Part shown: piece after piece, positions 60,692 through 64,000 of the stretch | Position numbering within the stretch: the stretch's first letter is position 1 | Layout: each line of letters begins with the position of its first letter | Origin: Pipra filicauda | Lineage: Eukaryota > Chordata > Aves > Passeriformes > Pipridae | NCBI RefSeq assembly: GCF_003945595.2 | Contig: NW_024104359.1 | Coordinates: forward strand, 1,155,501-1,219,500 | Direction of reading: 5' to 3' | DNA: 64,000 nt | Translations under genes and position numbers: made by a program | Notes under the pieces: model-generated | The model's input: the letters and a program-made list of their open reading frames with translations, nothing else | Told to the model about the DNA's origin: nothing | The model's database searches: none

Positions 60692-63289
60692 AGATTTCTG
60701 CTTCTCCTGTCACATTGTTTGGGTGTTGTCTGAGCGATACCAAAGCTGTAACACACAAGCAGCTGCTGCACATCCCTTCCACACATGCATCTCTCTGCCA
60801 GATTGAGTTTAAAATATCAATCTATAGCTCAGTGATAGCCTTTCTAGGGGATATCCACAGCTTGCAGAACTCATTTAGGATGTTTTCTTCCAAAGCTGCC
60901 ATGTTTATAGAACCGAGAGAAAAACATCTTCACACAATCATGTCAGACAACTCAGAACCTCTTCTTTTTGTGTTAATCCCTTCAGTGTTTACTAGTTGGA
61001 TATCATTTCTGCTTCACAACTCATTCTCTCTACTTTTATTTTTTTTTTTGTAATTTAAAATGAGGCAGTGTTAGCATTCCTAGCTGAAGGTTTTGATCCT
61101 TGGGTGTTTATGGCACATTGTTCTGAACCCTTCAAGTGATGAGCTCCAACCTCTATAGAAATATCACTGTAAGTTATTAAGGTCTGCACTTTTTCTATGT
61201 TATGCCTTACAGCTCTGGAAGGGCTTTAGGAGACACACAGCACACTAACATTAACACTTTTAAAGGTTATCTGAATGCACAGTGAGGAGTGACTTCAGCT
61301 TCACCCTTTGCTTCGGTGAAATTCTATGGTTTTCTGCAGAAAAATATCTGCTTTTCTGACATGCTTTTTTCCTCAATTGCAAAACTGCTTCAGTTCATGC
61401 TTTTCACTCACACTGACTTCTTGTCGTCTGGATTGTTGTTGGAAGAAAATAAGCTGATCAACAGCAAGTCTCTCCACCTACAATGTGGTCATGTCCTCTT
61501 TGCCTGGCACAAAGGTAACTTTTTTAAATGGTTCAGTAATTTAGCCTGCTTTTCTCACATTCAGGATGGGATAAAAAGGAAATGAGAGGCTCAGAGCTGG
61601 TCCAGGCCCATGAAAGTCAATGAAAAGACTCCAGCTACCACGTAAAGGTTTAAGTTCAGTCCACCACTGAGCAAGAAATTCATCACACAAATGTTTTTTA
61701 GGTCAGTAAAGGACTCTTTGAGACTTCAGGTATATGTGGTATCAAACAAACTAAAGAAGAAAGTTATCTCCAGCTTGATATTTCCATCTGACTTCCCAGA
61801 CTACTTACAATTAACTGCTTTTTTCCTCCTTTTTTTTTGTTGAAGTGGTTTTCAAGTAAGGTCAAACCAGAGGAACATGGATATAAACGGGCTCTTTAAT
61901 TGCAAACAACTCTATAGCTTTTGCATAAAAGACCTTGGAACGTTTAAAGGTATTATTTGCAAGAATAAGACAAGTGGCTGTGCACTTAAAGTGTCACTCA
62001 CAGAGCCCCCACTAGCAGAAGAAGTGAGTTGGAGCATGAACTGCCTGAGTGAGGGAACCAGCCACTGCCCCACTGACCCCGGGGCACCGTGGAGACAGAG
62101 GCATTAATTTGGGCAATTACTGCTCCCTGACTGATGAGCCATAAGTTCCAGAGACATAAAACAGCTTCATGGGGAATGTTCCCATTTCCTGCTGCCCAGG
62201 TTGTCTCCTGCCACCCTGTTGCATTTGCCACCCTCTGCATTGTGGCAGATCAGGGTGGATTCGGGGCTTTTAAAACTAAATTGGCTCCATCCTGAGAATG
62301 ACACACGGGCAGGGCAGAGGGTTCCTGTCTCTGGAAACCTGCAGTAAGGTCAGTCCTTCTCCAGAGGATATCTGGGAGGGAAGGAGGGCAGAGAGCAGGA
62401 TGCCAGGAGACCTTCAGGGTATGTCTGTACTACAGGGCAAACACTCAATGACGAGTCATGTCACTTCCTTCTGACCCCTTGCTAATGCACAGACATTCCA
62501 GGAAAATCCATGGAGGGCTGGTTTTTTTAAAATAAATTTGCTAGAAAGCAGTTTTTTGAAAGATATCCAGGACAAATGCAGATGCTGGGGGTATGTGTTG
62601 AACTAGAACACAGATTCCATTCTGGTTTACTTTCTTTTTCCTTTTCTTTTTTTTGGTTTTCATCACTAACTTATCTTAGATTCTTGTCATGATACTTTTC
62701 CTTTGTTTCTTTTTGCTGCCCTTTCTCGCATTTTTTTTAAAGTCTAGACTGTATTTAGTTCTCATGTCTCTTGTTTTCAGGTTACTGAAATAACAAAATG
62801 TTCAAGTCTCAAAAACAAAGGTCTTGCAAATTTACAGAATATATACCCTTTCAAAATTTTTCTGGGAATACCCACTCACTGTTTGCCACCCTGTGCACTT
62901 ATTTGCTGTTCAAAGATGTCAACTTTCTGCTTTTTCTGAGCTGTTCAAAAATTGTCCTGGACTTGAAACTTGTATTAGGCATTTTCAATATTCAGGGTAT
63001 GCTTGCTTTCCAGGAATAACAAGGGGAAAAACGGTGAAACAAACACAAAGTTATACAGGGCCAACATTATAACCAAATAGGTCATTCTTTTAGATTTTTT
63101 ACAGTTGCCCTTCTGCTTATTTTTCACAGCATCACATCAATCCCTGAGGCTTCTGCCAAAAATCTCGAGTCTAGTTTAAGTCTAATATATGTTATCATTT
63201 AAGGTTAGCTTAGAGTGCATCTTACATAGTTATAAACCAAATACTTTTATTTTGCTCTTTCTTATTGTTATTTAGAGATACTCCAGGCC
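60692..63289. other. Unique sequence, no gene recognised
   Basis: The 112-codon plus frame at 60715-61053, the 98-codon frame at 61289-61585 and frames at 61877-62107 have no recognised domains. Pyrimidine-rich T/C sequence lies at about 62627-62660. No mobile element was identified. Confidence 0.5.
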
Positions 63290-63570
63290 ATGTAGCCTGT
63301 CCTTGTGAAAATGTAGCAGCCACCAAAGCAGTGACTAAAATGACTGTACTTTGCATAACGCCAGCAGTCAAAAAATCTTAAAAGCTCAATAATACAAAAC
63401 ATTAATGGCTGGCCTTTTTCATGCATCCCAGCTCCTTTAGCAGACGTAATATTATTAGCTTCTTCTGTTCACAGTAAATTAGATATGCAATAAGTAGGGG
63501 TAAGAGACAGATTTACAGAATATGAAAATGGCCCATAAAAGATTATTCACCACAGCAATTAGGGATGGCT
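63290..63570. promoter_or_regulatory. Candidate conserved noncoding element next to the LTR-like block
   Basis: Contains AGACGTAATATTATTAGC, TAAATTAGATATGCAATAAG and AAAATGGCCCATAAAAGATT in complex, repeat-free sequence. The motif set (TAAT cores, ATGCAAT octamer-like) suggests an enhancer. Conservation was not tested. Confidence 0.3.
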
Positions 63571-64000
63571 GGAACTCGGGCAAGCAAAGTGTTTTGTAAA
63601 CAGAACCGTGGTTTTGTTTTCTTGTTTTCCAGAAGTTGATTTAGGCAAAAGGGCTTTATTCCTGAGTGCTGGTGCTGTTCCCCACCCTGGGGGTGGAATC
63701 ACATCAGTGGCAGGGCCCCCGACAGCTCCCGACTCGTGGCCGAGGGAGTTTTCCTGATATTCCAAGTGGTGGGAATCAGAAAGGATTTGAGTCCAAAGTG
63801 GTTCAGCGTGGCAAGGTCTTGTCTCCACCAGGGTTCCAGTTGGCTGGGGACCACTGACTGAGTCCTGTGGCTGTGTTTTTGTGCCCCTGGTTTGGCAGAC
63901 ACCATCGATCCTGTCGGGTTCCGTTTTGTTGATGCTTTGGGTTTGCTCCACTCGGTTAAACTTGGGCCAGTGGATTCCTAAAAGTGGCATTTGGTCTGCA
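63571..64000 (-). mobile_element. Probable LTR-type or other retroelement block on the minus strand, cut by window end
   Basis: GC and CpG content rise sharply at about 63560-63600. Reading the minus strand, a 143-codon frame without recognised domains runs through it. An AATAAA (complement at 63655-63660) sits in CAGGAATAAAGCCC, about 70 bases before a possible CA end near 63589. A polyadenylation signal set this way, with a sharp compositional edge and relatively undecayed CpGs, fits an LTR. I saw no primer-binding site or retroviral gene, and the other end is outside the window. Confidence 0.4.

Noticed and set aside
61125..61165. CR1-like text (TGAGCTCCAACCTC)
   Set aside because: Too short and interrupted to distinguish from chance.
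1..64000. tRNA, rRNA, snRNA genes and CRISPR arrays
   Set aside because: No conserved boxes, cloverleaf-like sequence or regularly spaced identical repeats were seen on either strand. The window is vertebrate nuclear DNA, so CRISPR is not expected.

Overview
The window looks like nuclear DNA from a bird, probably a passerine. The evidence is a set of CR1 LINE 3' ends in the avian style, including 3' tails close to the ATTCTRTG type, plus a decayed avian LTR whose two ends match a family I recognise from bird genomes. The sequence is A+T-rich, poor in CpG, carries many short A/T runs, and shows no sign of bacterial gene organisation. No species can be named from it.

I find no protein-coding gene that can be supported and no RNA gene. 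Every open frame over about 100 codons either lies inside a CR1 or LTR copy, often antisense, or has no recognisable protein family, no convincing splice sites and no neighbouring exon. The best reading is a gene desert or a very long intron.

Layout: 1-5890 is A+T-rich sequence with simple repeats and one small CR1 tail. From 5892 to 7030 a solo LTR with a likely target-site duplication is followed by a long CR1 3' fragment. From 7.0 to 28 kb the sequence is mostly unique and repeat-poor, with several stretches that resemble conserved noncoding elements. From 28 to 37 kb there is a cluster of seven CR1 fragments on both strands. From 37 to 55 kb it is mostly unique, with a 55-bp near-perfect palindrome at 43.8 kb, a CpG-retaining block at 48.4 kb, and a 42-bp exact dispersed duplication carrying a splice-acceptor-like sequence (47951-47992 and 51311-51352). 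At 55.95-56.32 kb a second long CR1 from a different subfamily lies beside a 3-kb tract rich in enhancer-like sequence (56.8-59.45 kb). The right edge (about 63.56-64.0 kb) is a GC-rich block that looks like an LTR on the minus strand and runs off the window.

If the window has a function it is most likely regulatory: candidate conserved elements acting on a gene outside it. That is inference from sequence character alone and depends on cross-species alignment. The most unusual items seen directly are the 42-bp exact duplication and the palindrome.
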